Positions 34,446-43,417 of a stretch of DNA of 64,000 nucleotides are shown here, one piece after another (position 1 is the stretch's first letter; each line of letters opens with the position of its first letter). The stretch is taken from positions 1 to 64,000 of the forward strand of contig JBCBIY010000006.1 of NCBI GenBank assembly GCA_038523925.1. Direction: 5' to 3'. The notes under the pieces are model-generated. The model was not told the origin of the DNA. It saw nothing but the letters and a program-made list of their open reading frames with translations, and did no database searches. The DNA is from JBCBWG01 sp038523925 (GTDB lineage: Bacteria; Pseudomonadota; Alphaproteobacteria; Rhizobiales; Hyphomicrobiaceae). The position numbers and the translations under genes are program-made.

Positions 34446-35243
34446 TTAGGTCCCGTCCGCGGCTGACGTACTGATTTCATCCCAAGGCTTGCCGGCGATG
34501 AGCTGCTCGGCAAGCAGCTCCGCCGCGCTATCAAGAAGGCGTTGACCTTTCTCGGGTGTCGCAGCACGCGCGTCTCCGAGTACGCCGCTGGCTGAGATTT
34601 CCTTGAACGACCGCCATCTGCTGAGGCCACCGCCGAGCGCGCGGCCCATGGGCAGGTCCGGGCCGAACGCTTGATCCAGGCTCTCGCGCCGGACGTCATC
34701 CGATGCGACGGCCAACATCATCGACGTCTCCGCCTCGCAGGCGTGCTGGACGCCAGACTGCGTCTCGAGGATCTCGTCAAACGCGCCGGCTGCGTGTGCC
34801 AAGTCCCAGTAGCTCGTGGTCGCAACCGCAAGTCCAGTTTCGCGTGTGAGATCGGTCGTCAACGCGGATAGCGCGGCCATGTTGCCGCCATGGCCGTTGA
34901 TGATCGCAACCTTGTGGAAGCCCGCGCGCTTGATCGACATGCAGAGATCACGCAGCAGCGCGTGCCACGTCGCAAGTGACACCGTGAACGTCCCGCCGAA
35001 CGCCACGTGGTGCTCGGCAAGGCCCATCCAGACGCAAGGCGCAACGACGACAGGCCGCGCGCTTGCAACGCGCACGGCAGTCCGGCGACAGACTTCCGAA
35101 CAGAGGACTGTGTCGACGCCGGTCGCCATATGCGGCCCGTGCTGTTCCGTCGACGCCACCGGCAGCAACACGATCGCATCGCGCGCAGCACGGTCGTTGA
35201 GTTCAGACGCAGTCAGCTTCGACCAGGACACGTCGTCTGTCAT
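34446..35243 (-). CDS. Creatininase family protein
   Basis: 265 residues from ATG 35243 (GAGGGTGA upstream); ATG 35282 is also in frame. Metal-binding ASTEQHGPHMATGVDT (Glu, His, Asp) and the NGHGGN motif with a following acidic residue match creatininase and its relatives (e.g. amidohydrolases of mycofactocin and riboflavin pathways). It hydrolyses a cyclic amide or amide in known members. Convergent with ridA (8 bases between stops). Substrate not certain; creatinine is only one option. Confidence 0.88.
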   Translation of the reverse strand: MTDDVSWSKLTASELNDRAARDAIVLLPVASTEQHGPHMATGVDTVLCSEVCRRTAVRVASARPVVVAPCVWMGLAEHHVAFGGTFTVSLATWHALLRDLCMSIKRAGFHKVAIINGHGGNMAALSALTTDLTRETGLAVATTSYWDLAHAAGAFDEILETQSGVQHACEAETSMMLAVASDDVRRESLDQAFGPDLPMGRALGGGLSRWRSFKEISASGVLGDARAATPEKGQRLLDSAAELLAEQLIAGKPWDEISTSAADGT

Positions 35244-35566
35244 TTCACCCTCGACCGATTTGTCGGCAGACGGCGCAATCATTCATCGTCAAGCGCGCGC
35301 TGGAGCGACCAGTCATTATCCGATGACCCATGTGTCCGAGATGACTGAAACAACGGCGCCACTGCGATCTGCCAACCTGTAGCTCGCCCTGACCTCAGTA
35401 TCAGGTGTCACACTCTTCCACGAACCCTTAGCGACCAACCTTTGATTGGAGCATCGAGCGTGATCGCCTCTCGGCTTCGGCGCTGGCGATCCGGTCGACC
35501 GCGCAAGCGCAAAAAATGTAACCCGCAAACTGATCAATAGATCAGTGGCCTGGTGAAGGGCATCGG
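35244..35566. other. 323-base divergent intergenic region
   Basis: No gene recognised. It separates the creatininase-family gene (minus) from the GT39-like gene (plus) and should hold both promoters. The composition becomes less GC-rich towards 35566. Confidence 0.5.
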
Positions 35567-37159
35567 ATGAGCCGTTTCGCAACGCGCACGTCTGACTTCG
35601 AGGCAAAGGCAGTCTTATGTGCACTTCTCATCTGGCTCGGATTTCTGGTGTTCCATCCGATAATCCGTTTGGCCTTCGATATTGAGCTCGGCCCAGCCGA
35701 TTCGCTCGAACTGATTGCGGGGCAGGAACTCAAACTGAATTATCGGACACGTCAGCCTCCACTTTACACCTGGTTCATTTCAATTTCGGGGCAAGTCTTT
35801 GGCCCCGGTGCACTGGCATCGCAGATCGTCAAATATGGTTTCATGGCTATCGCGGGTCTTGGCTTCTATCTCGCAGGCCTTTCCGCAACGAAAGATAGAA
35901 AGAAAGCTGCGCTCGGAAGCTTGGCGGCTTTATTGATCTTCAATGTGGGCTTTACGATCCACGACCAGAGCACCCATTCAGTGGCGCTCATAGCGGCGAT
36001 CGCGCTTCTGTGCGCGGGGTATATGGCCCTCTGTCGATCTGAGACACCGGTTGCCTACGTAATTATTGGCGTGGCAGGCGCGATCGCCGTGCTCTCAAAG
36101 CACTCAGGCTGGATTCTGGTTCTCGCCTTCCCGTTTGCGTTTTTGCTGTCGAAGAAACTCCGACCGCGTATTCTGAACTTGAAGTTGGCCTCTGCGGTCG
36201 CAGCAACACTGATCGCGGCACTCCCACTCATCTATTTCTTGCTGATCAACCACGACGAAGCGACCCGGCACCTAGGTTCAACGGTCGGCGTTTCGGCTGG
36301 CGGGCACCCGTTATGGCAACTGTTGCGAGGACAAGCACATCTCGTTGGAGGCGCCGTCGCACTTTCCCTGCCGCTTGCGGTGCTTCTAGCTGCTTGTTTT
36401 GGATCGCGAGGGTTTGTTCCCGCGGTAGCGAAGCGACCATCCGCGGGCGCAGGTCACGTTAGCAGTGTGCCTGATGCAGTAAAGATCATGTTCGCCAGCG
36501 GTTTTATCGGACTTGGGGCAATTGCAATTGGGCTCTTGGTGTCAGGTGCGGGCAAATTTCCGTCGCGTCATTTGCTTGTTGTGATGCTGCCAATTGCCCT
36601 GGCGCTAACGTGGGGCATCCCAAGCAAAGCATTGCATTGGCGGAACGTACGGCGGTTCCTAGTTATCGTGGCGTTGCTCCAAGTGGGATTGATGATCACG
36701 CGAACAGGCAGCTATGCGCTACCCGGAAAGCCGTTTTGCAATCGGTGCAATCACTTGCTGCCGACCAAGCAGCTTGCGGCTTGGATTGAAACGGAAGGCT
36801 ATGCCGGGGCCATCATTGTAACGGGTGACCGCTTGACAGGGGGCCATTTAATTTCCCGCCTTCAAACGGATCGGGTGGTTTATCTTGGCCTCCCCCGATC
36901 TGCAAGACCGAATAATTTGGCGATATTGAACGACGCACGACAAACGTGCATTTTCATCACCCGATCAGACGCGAAGACGATGGATGAGTCCCCGAAATTC
37001 GAGGAAGTCCTGACTAGTAACAGTGTTCGCGCGCCCAATTATGAAACTGTGACAGCTCGCTGGCCAAAGCGGATTGACGGTAGAGTACGGCGAACGACTT
37101 GGAAGATTTGGAAACTGTCCAGAACCGATCCGCTTTGCTCATCGTCAGGGCAGAATTGA
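35567..37159 (+). CDS. GT39/ArnT-like membrane glycosyltransferase
   Basis: 530 residues, with about 9-11 TM helices in the first 380 residues and a soluble C-terminal domain. The early periplasmic segment with a DSLE acidic pair and RTRQPPLYTW looks like the first loop of ArnT/PMT-type (GT-C) enzymes, which transfer a sugar from a polyprenyl phosphate. A CNRCNH motif follows the last membrane helix. It stands alone, without O-antigen or lipid A genes. The codon use looks less GC-rich than in its neighbours, so it may be a later acquisition. Confidence 0.8.
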   Translation: MSRFATRTSDFEAKAVLCALLIWLGFLVFHPIIRLAFDIELGPADSLELIAGQELKLNYRTRQPPLYTWFISISGQVFGPGALASQIVKYGFMAIAGLGFYLAGLSATKDRKKAALGSLAALLIFNVGFTIHDQSTHSVALIAAIALLCAGYMALCRSETPVAYVIIGVAGAIAVLSKHSGWILVLAFPFAFLLSKKLRPRILNLKLASAVAATLIAALPLIYFLLINHDEATRHLGSTVGVSAGGHPLWQLLRGQAHLVGGAVALSLPLAVLLAACFGSRGFVPAVAKRPSAGAGHVSSVPDAVKIMFASGFIGLGAIAIGLLVSGAGKFPSRHLLVVMLPIALALTWGIPSKALHWRNVRRFLVIVALLQVGLMITRTGSYALPGKPFCNRCNHLLPTKQLAAWIETEGYAGAIIVTGDRLTGGHLISRLQTDRVVYLGLPRSARPNNLAILNDARQTCIFITRSDAKTMDESPKFEEVLTSNSVRAPNYETVTARWPKRIDGRVRRTTWKIWKLSRTDPLCSSSGQN

Positions 37160-37304
37160 AAAATGGCCCGGGACATCTTTCAATTCAAAATACACTGGGA
37201 GTTCGACTGAGCTATCGGCCGCGAGATGGCGCCGCTATGCCGGTCAAGACGCCCGAACGTTCGCGCCACACCGCCAACGCTAACGCCCGCCGCCGCTCAA
37301 CAGA

Positions 37305-40300
37305 TCATGCGGCGGTCGCATCCGGTGCTGCGGCAGGCTCGGCGCCTTCCTGGAGGTTCCTGCGCCAAGGCCAGACCGAGCGCCAGTCCCAATCCCGGAT
37401 GAACAGGTAGTAGACGCTCGGCACGAAGATCAGCGTGACCGGCGATGCGATGATGAGACCGCCGATCATAATCGTCGCCATGGGCTCAAACAGAACACCG
37501 CCGTTGATTGCCATTGGCAGAAGCCCAAACGTCGTCGTCAGCGAAGTCAAGACAATGGGCCGGGCGCGTTTTTCAGCAGCGCTCACAACCGCGTCCTCAA
37601 GCTCCATGGTCTCTAGATTAATGTCGATCTGATCTATCAGGACGATGGCGTTGTTGATGATGATGCCCATTAACGACATCAGACCCAGTACAGCGAAGAA
37701 CGACATCGGCTGACCGGCGAGCATGAGTGCGTAGGGCGCGCCGATCAAAATGATCGGGATCGTCATGAACGTAATGAGCGTGCGGCGAATGGAATTGAAC
37801 TGGAAGACGAGCGCGGCAAGCATCACGCCGAGGGCGATCGGAAGGTTCTCGCCAATTCGGCCGTAGACTTCCGCGCTATCTTCCAATTCGCCGGCAATCT
37901 TGATGTTGTAGTCGGCGCCAAGCCCAAGCCCTGCGAGTGTTGGCCGGATATGGTCCGCAAGCTGCGCGGCTGGCAGTGACGAACTCTTTGCAGAGATGAC
38001 GACCTGCCGAACCTGGTTTTCGCGGCGGATTTCGGAGAACTCGAGCTTCGGGCGGAACGTCGCCAACTGGTCAATCGAAATCAGCCGGCCGTTTGCAGAG
38101 ATCGAGAGGTTGACGAAGTCCTCAATGCTGTCGCGGAAGCCCTCGGCCGCGCGCAGGACGATCGGGATTTGCTCATCGCCGTCGCGGAACGTCGAGTACT
38201 GCGTGCCTGAGAAGTACGCGTTCATCACCGATGACACATCCTCCGACGTGACGCCGAACTCGCGCGCCTTGTCTTGGGCGATGTCGACGACAACTTTGAC
38301 GACCTTGTTGCCCCAGTCGCTCTCATTGCGGACGAGATCTGGGGCCGTTGCAAAGCCCGCTTCGACTTTGCGGGATGCGGAGAGCAGCGTGTCCGCATTT
38401 GGTCCGGTGATCTCAACGTTCACCATCCCTGATTCCGAGCCGCCCATGGAGAGGCGGGCCACACGGAAGCGTGCGGCGGGATATTGCTCCTGAAAAACGC
38501 GCCGGGCCCGCGCGACCAGTTTCTTGGTCGCGTCCGCCGATGTCATGTTGACCAGAAAGAACGCGCTTGCCGGGTTTGGATTGGCTGGATTGAGCGACAG
38601 GTAAAAGCGCGGTCCACCGTCTCCGACATAGATCGCGGTACTTTGAACGTCCGGATTGACTGCCTTGTCCTGCAGCCATGCGTTGACCTTCTTGGCATAT
38701 CGCTCTGTTTCGGAAATGGCCGTCCCACTCGGCATGTCCATGTAGACGATGAACTCGGCGCGCTCGCTCAGCGGAAACATTTCGTTCTTAAGGCCCGCGA
38801 ACTGCGTCGCGCTGAGCGCAACGAGACCATAAACGACAGCAATGATCGGGATGCCCCAGGGCAGCAAGCGGCGCGTCAGGTTGCTGTAAAGCACCGTCAG
38901 CCGGCCGCGGGCCGGTGCATCATCCGCGTCCGGCTTGGGCTTGAACACGCGAGCGGACAAGAACGGCAGGAAGTAGAGCGCCGTGAGCCACGAGCCGAGC
39001 AGCATCGTCGCGACGACAGCTCCGAGCGAATATGAAAACTCGCCTTCCACGCCGTCGATCAGCAGCATCGGAAGGAAAGCCGACACCGTCGTAATCGAGG
39101 CGACGCCGAGCGGGATAATGTACTGCCGGCCGGCTTCAAGGGCTGCTGTTTGTGGCGGGACACCCCGCGCGATGCGGCCTTCTATGTCTTCGACAACCAC
39201 CAGTCCGTTGTCCACCAAGAGTCCGAGGGCGATGATGACGGCTGCGATCGAGACTTGTTCGATGTCGACGCCAATCGTCCCCATCAGCATCAAAGCAAAC
39301 ATGACCGTGAACGGCACGATGCACGCAATCACACCGGCGGCGCGGATGCCGAGGAATGCGAGCATCACGAGGAACACAACGATAAAGGTCTGGCCGACAT
39401 TGCTGAGCGCGCCGTTGACCGATTGCGAGACCGCCGTCTCTTGAAACGTTGCGATCCGCGTTGCGATACCGATCGGTTGCTTTGCTTCGAACGCCGCAAT
39501 GCGTTTCTTCAGGACGGCGCCCAGCTTCTGGATGTCGGCGGTCTCAGACATCTGCACAGCGAGCACGATCGCCGGCTCACCGTTGAAAAAGACCGGCTTG
39601 ACCTTGGGGTCCACGTAGCCCCGCCGGACGGTCACCAGATCCGACAAGCGGATGTAGCCTGCAAGGCCGGAGACCTTGGTGAGCACGCCGCGGATCTCGT
39701 CGATCGTGCCGAGATCGCCGTTGGCTTCGAGCACGATGTTTGTGCCGCCCGCATCGATCTTGCCTGCGGGCAGGATGACGTTCTGCGCTTTGAGGTCATC
39801 CAGAACCTGCTGGAGCTGAATGCCGACGGACGCGAGTTTCCGGTTGTCGAGATCAAGCCAGATGCGCTCATCCTGCTCGCCGAAGAGCGCAACCTCCGTG
39901 ATCCCCTCGACGCGATAGAGGTCTCGCTGCAGCGCCTCCGCCGTCTCCTTCAAGTTCGCGAGCGTGAAGCCGTCACCAGTCACCGCAATCGTCGCGATCG
40001 ACACATCGCCGAAGTTGGTGTTGACGGACGGTCCGGTGGTGCCCTCCGGGAGTTCGCTTGTCACGGCCTGCATCTTGTTGCGCAGGTCTTCCCAGGCCGT
40101 TTCGATCTCCGGGATCGGGACCCGGTCGTAGACGTGCACGTAGATCAGAACCTGACCTGACGTGATGACTGTTTCGATGTCCTCGACCTGGCCGATCTCG
40201 CGGATTTTGCGCTCGATCGGGACCGCGAGCAGGTTCTCCACGCGCTCCGGTGCCATGCCGGTGAAGTTTGCAACGACCACGGCTGTGCGGATCGTAATTG

Positions 40301-40418
40301 CCGGGTTCTCGCGCTTCGGCAGCCCGAAGTAAGCAAGCAGCCCGCCGAGCACGATCACGACCATCAATAGATACGTCAGCCGGGATTTCGAGAGGCCGAA
40401 CCGCGTGATCAGGTCCAC
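37305..40418 (-). CDS. RND efflux permease (HAE-like)
   Basis: 1037 residues starting at a GTG; 12 TM helices with two large periplasmic loops. TM4 reads GLLVDNGLVVVEDIEGR, where AcrB has two Asp (407/408); here the second is Asn. TM10 reads MGIIINNAIVLIDQID, where AcrB has Lys940; here Asn. The proton relay therefore differs from AcrB. Six bases after the adaptor stop, so the pair is one operon. No outer-membrane TolC-type gene is adjacent. Confidence 0.93.
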   Translation of the reverse strand: MDLITRFGLSKSRLTYLLMVVIVLGGLLAYFGLPKRENPAITIRTAVVVANFTGMAPERVENLLAVPIERKIREIGQVEDIETVITSGQVLIYVHVYDRVPIPEIETAWEDLRNKMQAVTSELPEGTTGPSVNTNFGDVSIATIAVTGDGFTLANLKETAEALQRDLYRVEGITEVALFGEQDERIWLDLDNRKLASVGIQLQQVLDDLKAQNVILPAGKIDAGGTNIVLEANGDLGTIDEIRGVLTKVSGLAGYIRLSDLVTVRRGYVDPKVKPVFFNGEPAIVLAVQMSETADIQKLGAVLKKRIAAFEAKQPIGIATRIATFQETAVSQSVNGALSNVGQTFIVVFLVMLAFLGIRAAGVIACIVPFTVMFALMLMGTIGVDIEQVSIAAVIIALGLLVDNGLVVVEDIEGRIARGVPPQTAALEAGRQYIIPLGVASITTVSAFLPMLLIDGVEGEFSYSLGAVVATMLLGSWLTALYFLPFLSARVFKPKPDADDAPARGRLTVLYSNLTRRLLPWGIPIIAVVYGLVALSATQFAGLKNEMFPLSERAEFIVYMDMPSGTAISETERYAKKVNAWLQDKAVNPDVQSTAIYVGDGGPRFYLSLNPANPNPASAFFLVNMTSADATKKLVARARRVFQEQYPAARFRVARLSMGGSESGMVNVEITGPNADTLLSASRKVEAGFATAPDLVRNESDWGNKVVKVVVDIAQDKAREFGVTSEDVSSVMNAYFSGTQYSTFRDGDEQIPIVLRAAEGFRDSIEDFVNLSISANGRLISIDQLATFRPKLEFSEIRRENQVRQVVISAKSSSLPAAQLADHIRPTLAGLGLGADYNIKIAGELEDSAEVYGRIGENLPIALGVMLAALVFQFNSIRRTLITFMTIPIILIGAPYALMLAGQPMSFFAVLGLMSLMGIIINNAIVLIDQIDINLETMELEDAVVSAAEKRARPIVLTSLTTTFGLLPMAINGGVLFEPMATIMIGGLIIASPVTLIFVPSVYYLFIRDWDWRSVWPWRRNLQEGAEPAAAPDATAA

Positions 40419-40423
40419 GGGGG

Positions 40424-41542
40424 CTACTCCGCCTGTTCGAGGAGTTTGACTCGCATGCCGTCGCGCAAAAAGCTGACACCTGCGACGGCAACGCGCTCGC
40501 CGGGCTCGAGCCCTTCGATCACCAGGAACTTGTTATCGCGCATGCCGGCCATGGTGACCTGGCGTCGTTTTACGGTGGCGGTCTCGGGATCGAATACGAA
40601 GAAGTCGAGCGGTGTTGGCTCCCCGGGGGCGGGCGTACCGGAGATCGGCCGATCCGTGATCGCGGCTGTGATGGGGATCAGGTAGCCGCCGGCTGACGGC
40701 AGCTTGAACTCGAGGTTGACCTCGACCGCCATGCCAGCACGGATTAGCGGGTGGGTTTCCTTGAGCTGCACGACGACAGGAAACGACGAGACGGTATCGG
40801 CGCGTTCGCCGAGCTCACTGACGACGGCTTTCAATCTGACGTCTGGGTCGTCGGCGAGGCGGACGACTGCCGGTGTGCCAACGACCAGGCGCGAGACGGT
40901 CGTGAAGTTCACCGAGAACGACACTTCGTAGGCAGTGGCTTCGTAGACCGAAGTGACTTTGGTCCCGACGCCGATTGTTTGAAACGAGTCCACGTCGACG
41001 GAATTTATGATCCCGTCAAACGGCGCGTAGAGCTTGGTCTTAGTCAGGTCATCGCGCGCGTTTTCAAGCGCTCGTTCAGCGCGCGTCACCGCCGCCTTCG
41101 CTGTGCGCAACGCAGTCTCCGCGTCGTCGACGGCGACCTTCGTGGTCACCTTGCGCCGGAACAACGTGCGCGTGCGGCTAAGCTTATCTTCCGCTTGCTC
41201 GAGCAGCGCTTGCGATTCGGAAACGGAGGCGCGCTGGCTTGCAACCGTCGCCTCAAACTGCGTGTTGTCCAGTTCGGCGAGGACCTCGCCCTGCTTGACG
41301 CGTTGCCCGACTTGAAGCGTCACCGCGGCAAGCTTGCCTGCGACTTCAAACGACAGCGATGTGATGTTAGTTGGCTCCAACACGCCGGGGAAGCGTCTGC
41401 GGGTTGTGTCTTCCTCGGACTGGACCACGGTCGTGACGAGACCCCGCACGGGCGGGTCCGCAGGCGCGCCTTGCGACCCGCTCTCTCCGCAACCGGCTAA
41501 GACGATCGCTGAGGCCAGCGCAGTCCAAAAGCCAATTCGCAT
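40424..41542 (-). CDS. RND efflux periplasmic adaptor lipoprotein
   Basis: 372 residues from the ATG at 41542 (GAGGGTGAG upstream); the longer frame to 41644 is not used. Lipobox VLAGC near residue 17, then the membrane-fusion-protein order: lipoyl half (GKLAAVTLQVGQRVKQGEVLA), coiled coil (about 90-165, ASVSESQALLEQAEDKLSR), second lipoyl half (LYAPFDGIINSV), beta-barrel and membrane-proximal domain (GERVAVAGVSFLRDGM). It links the permease to an outer membrane channel. Confidence 0.92.
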   Translation of the reverse strand: MRIGFWTALASAIVLAGCGESGSQGAPADPPVRGLVTTVVQSEEDTTRRRFPGVLEPTNITSLSFEVAGKLAAVTLQVGQRVKQGEVLAELDNTQFEATVASQRASVSESQALLEQAEDKLSRTRTLFRRKVTTKVAVDDAETALRTAKAAVTRAERALENARDDLTKTKLYAPFDGIINSVDVDSFQTIGVGTKVTSVYEATAYEVSFSVNFTTVSRLVVGTPAVVRLADDPDVRLKAVVSELGERADTVSSFPVVVQLKETHPLIRAGMAVEVNLEFKLPSAGGYLIPITAAITDRPISGTPAPGEPTPLDFFVFDPETATVKRRQVTMAGMRDNKFLVIEGLEPGERVAVAGVSFLRDGMRVKLLEQAE

Positions 41543-41626
41543 CTCACCCTCGGCGTCATTGTTGGGATAGCAACTTGCAGATGGCGGCGGGTTTATCAGG
41601 ACATCGCGCGCAGGGAACAAGAAATT

Positions 41627-41640
41627 TTGCGCCTGCGCAA
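41627..41640. promoter_or_regulatory. Palindrome upstream of the RND operon
   Basis: TTGCGC-CT-GCGCAA is a perfect 6+6 inverted repeat 85 bases before the adaptor start, a plausible repressor site. No regulator gene is adjacent, so the link is inferred. Confidence 0.3.
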
Positions 41641-41765
41641 TCAATCCGTATGACGATTAGGATCGCGTTTTCGTATTGGGCTGGCGCCTTTTGCAGAATA
41701 AGCCGCACGCTTCATTTATTGGTGAGCGTTGGTGGGATAGCGCGACCCGGCACGGCACGGACGCG

Positions 41766-42509
41766 TTACCGTCTACCGGGCTCTCCGCGGATCTCACTTT
41801 GATTGGGTTGCGCGCCGTGCGCGGCATCGCGGTTGCCGGGGTGGTGCGGATCCGGGCCCCAGATGGCTTGGTAGGTAGAAACGGTGCCGAAGCGGGCGCG
41901 GTGGAGGGCTGTGTAAGCGGCGATCAGAGTGATCCACCAAAGCGTCAGGGTTGCAAACATCCAAGTCGGCGCGTTGACGATCCAGAGGCCGGTCAGGATG
42001 CTCGCGACGGCGATTGCGATGGCAATGTAACCGCAGGATTTGTGGATTGACTCGAACGCGCGGCGGCGCGGGGTCATGTCATAGTGGTCGCCATGCAGCG
42101 AGCCGTCGGGCGCCGGTTCGGTTGGGCCGCCCTTGGTGCCGCGCAGCCAGCCCGAGATAAACTGGACGGCCGCCATCGCGACCACTGACCAGCCGAACAC
42201 GCGGTGCCAGAGCGCCTCCGCGCTGCCTGTCGTCGAATTCCAGACTAGGTAGACGGCGCCTAGGACGACCAAGCCGCCGAGATATTGCGTTGTCAGGTGC
42301 GTCCGCCACCAAATGCGGTTGTCGATCTGGTTCGGCCAGTCCTGGCGTGGCATCACCTTAAAAAAGCGCGCTGCTATAATGCCCGCTGGCAGCAGGACGC
42401 CCCACGCGAGCACCATTAGCCGGCCATGCCAAGCCGTCTCAAACCCGACGTCATGTGGTCGGCCTGGATCGATCGGCGCAAGCGCCCATGCGAGCAAGGC
42501 ATCCAGCAT
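41766..42509 (-). CDS. Cytochrome b561 domain membrane protein
   Basis: 247 residues with about five or six TM helices. His residues in helices (FETAWHGRLMVLAW, WWRTHLTTQY, LWHRVFGW, FESIHKSCGYIAI) fit the bis-heme b561 pattern. It could pass electrons across the inner membrane. The ATG overlaps the stop of the upstream sugar permease by one base, so it is translated as the last gene of the ABC operon, an unusual place for a b561 protein. Confidence 0.85.
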   Translation of the reverse strand: MLDALLAWALAPIDPGRPHDVGFETAWHGRLMVLAWGVLLPAGIIAARFFKVMPRQDWPNQIDNRIWWRTHLTTQYLGGLVVLGAVYLVWNSTTGSAEALWHRVFGWSVVAMAAVQFISGWLRGTKGGPTEPAPDGSLHGDHYDMTPRRRAFESIHKSCGYIAIAIAVASILTGLWIVNAPTWMFATLTLWWITLIAAYTALHRARFGTVSTYQAIWGPDPHHPGNRDAAHGAQPNQSEIRGEPGRR

Positions 42510-43414
42510 CAGCCCTTCACAGCTCCCGCAGTCATGCCAGTGATGATTTGCTTCGACGCGACGAGCGTAAAGATAATTGGCGGGACGGCGAGCAGCATGC
42601 CGGTCGCCATGATCACACCCCAGTCAATGTCGTGCTCGGTCAGCGAGTTGACGATCGTGACGGGCACGGTGCGCGTCGAGCGGTCGAGCAGCGCGTTGGC
42701 GAGCAGGAACTCGTTCCAGGCGATGCGGAACGTGAAGATGGAGGCGGCCGCGAGCCCTGGCCGGATGATCGGAAGGACGACAATCCAGAAGACTTGGAAT
42801 GCGTTTGCGCCGTCGATGCGCGCGGCTTCCTCGAGCTGGATCGGGACCTGCTGGATGAAGCTCTGCAAGATCCAGATCACGAACGGCAGGTTCATCGCGA
42901 CGTAGATCAGAATGATGCCGGTGTGCGTGCCGGCGAGGCATCCGTACTCGCCGAAGCAGAAGTCGAACGTCCAGATGCCGAACACGGGCACGAGCAAGAC
43001 CGCCGGCGGGACCATGCGCATCAGCAAGGTCGTCAGCGACATCGTCCCGCGGCCAAGGAAGCGGAAGCGGACGATCGCGTAGGCTGCCATGCAGCCGATC
43101 AGCAGTGTGAGCACGGTTGAGACGAGCGCGACGATGAGCGAGTTGCCGAGCGCGCGGCCGAAGGTTGGGTTGCAGTACTCGACGCGCTCCGGCGTGTACC
43201 AGAGCACGTCGCAGAGCACCGTTTCGTAGTTTTGCAGGGTCGGCATGAACAGGAGCGAGGACGTCTCGCTCATGATGTCGACCTTCAGGCGCAGCGACGT
43301 GACCAGCATCAGAATGATCGGCCCGAGTGCCATCAGAATGAGCGGGATCAGCAGCGCATAGAAAGCGCCATTCGAGCGGTCCGGTTGATAGGTGTTTGCC
43401 GTCGCGTGGGCCAT
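42509..43414 (-). CDS. Sugar ABC transporter permease (MalG-like)
   Basis: 301 residues, six TM helices. The EAA loop EEAARIDGANAFQVFWIVVLP is the ATPase-docking motif of carbohydrate (CUT1) permeases. ATG at 43414, three bases after the stop of the MalF-like gene. The extracellular loop after TM2 (PTFGRALGNS) is typical. Confidence 0.93.
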   Translation of the reverse strand: MAHATANTYQPDRSNGAFYALLIPLILMALGPIILMLVTSLRLKVDIMSETSSLLFMPTLQNYETVLCDVLWYTPERVEYCNPTFGRALGNSLIVALVSTVLTLLIGCMAAYAIVRFRFLGRGTMSLTTLLMRMVPPAVLLVPVFGIWTFDFCFGEYGCLAGTHTGIILIYVAMNLPFVIWILQSFIQQVPIQLEEAARIDGANAFQVFWIVVLPIIRPGLAAASIFTFRIAWNEFLLANALLDRSTRTVPVTIVNSLTEHDIDWGVIMATGMLLAVPPIIFTLVASKQIITGMTAGAVKG

Positions 43415-43417
43415 GGG

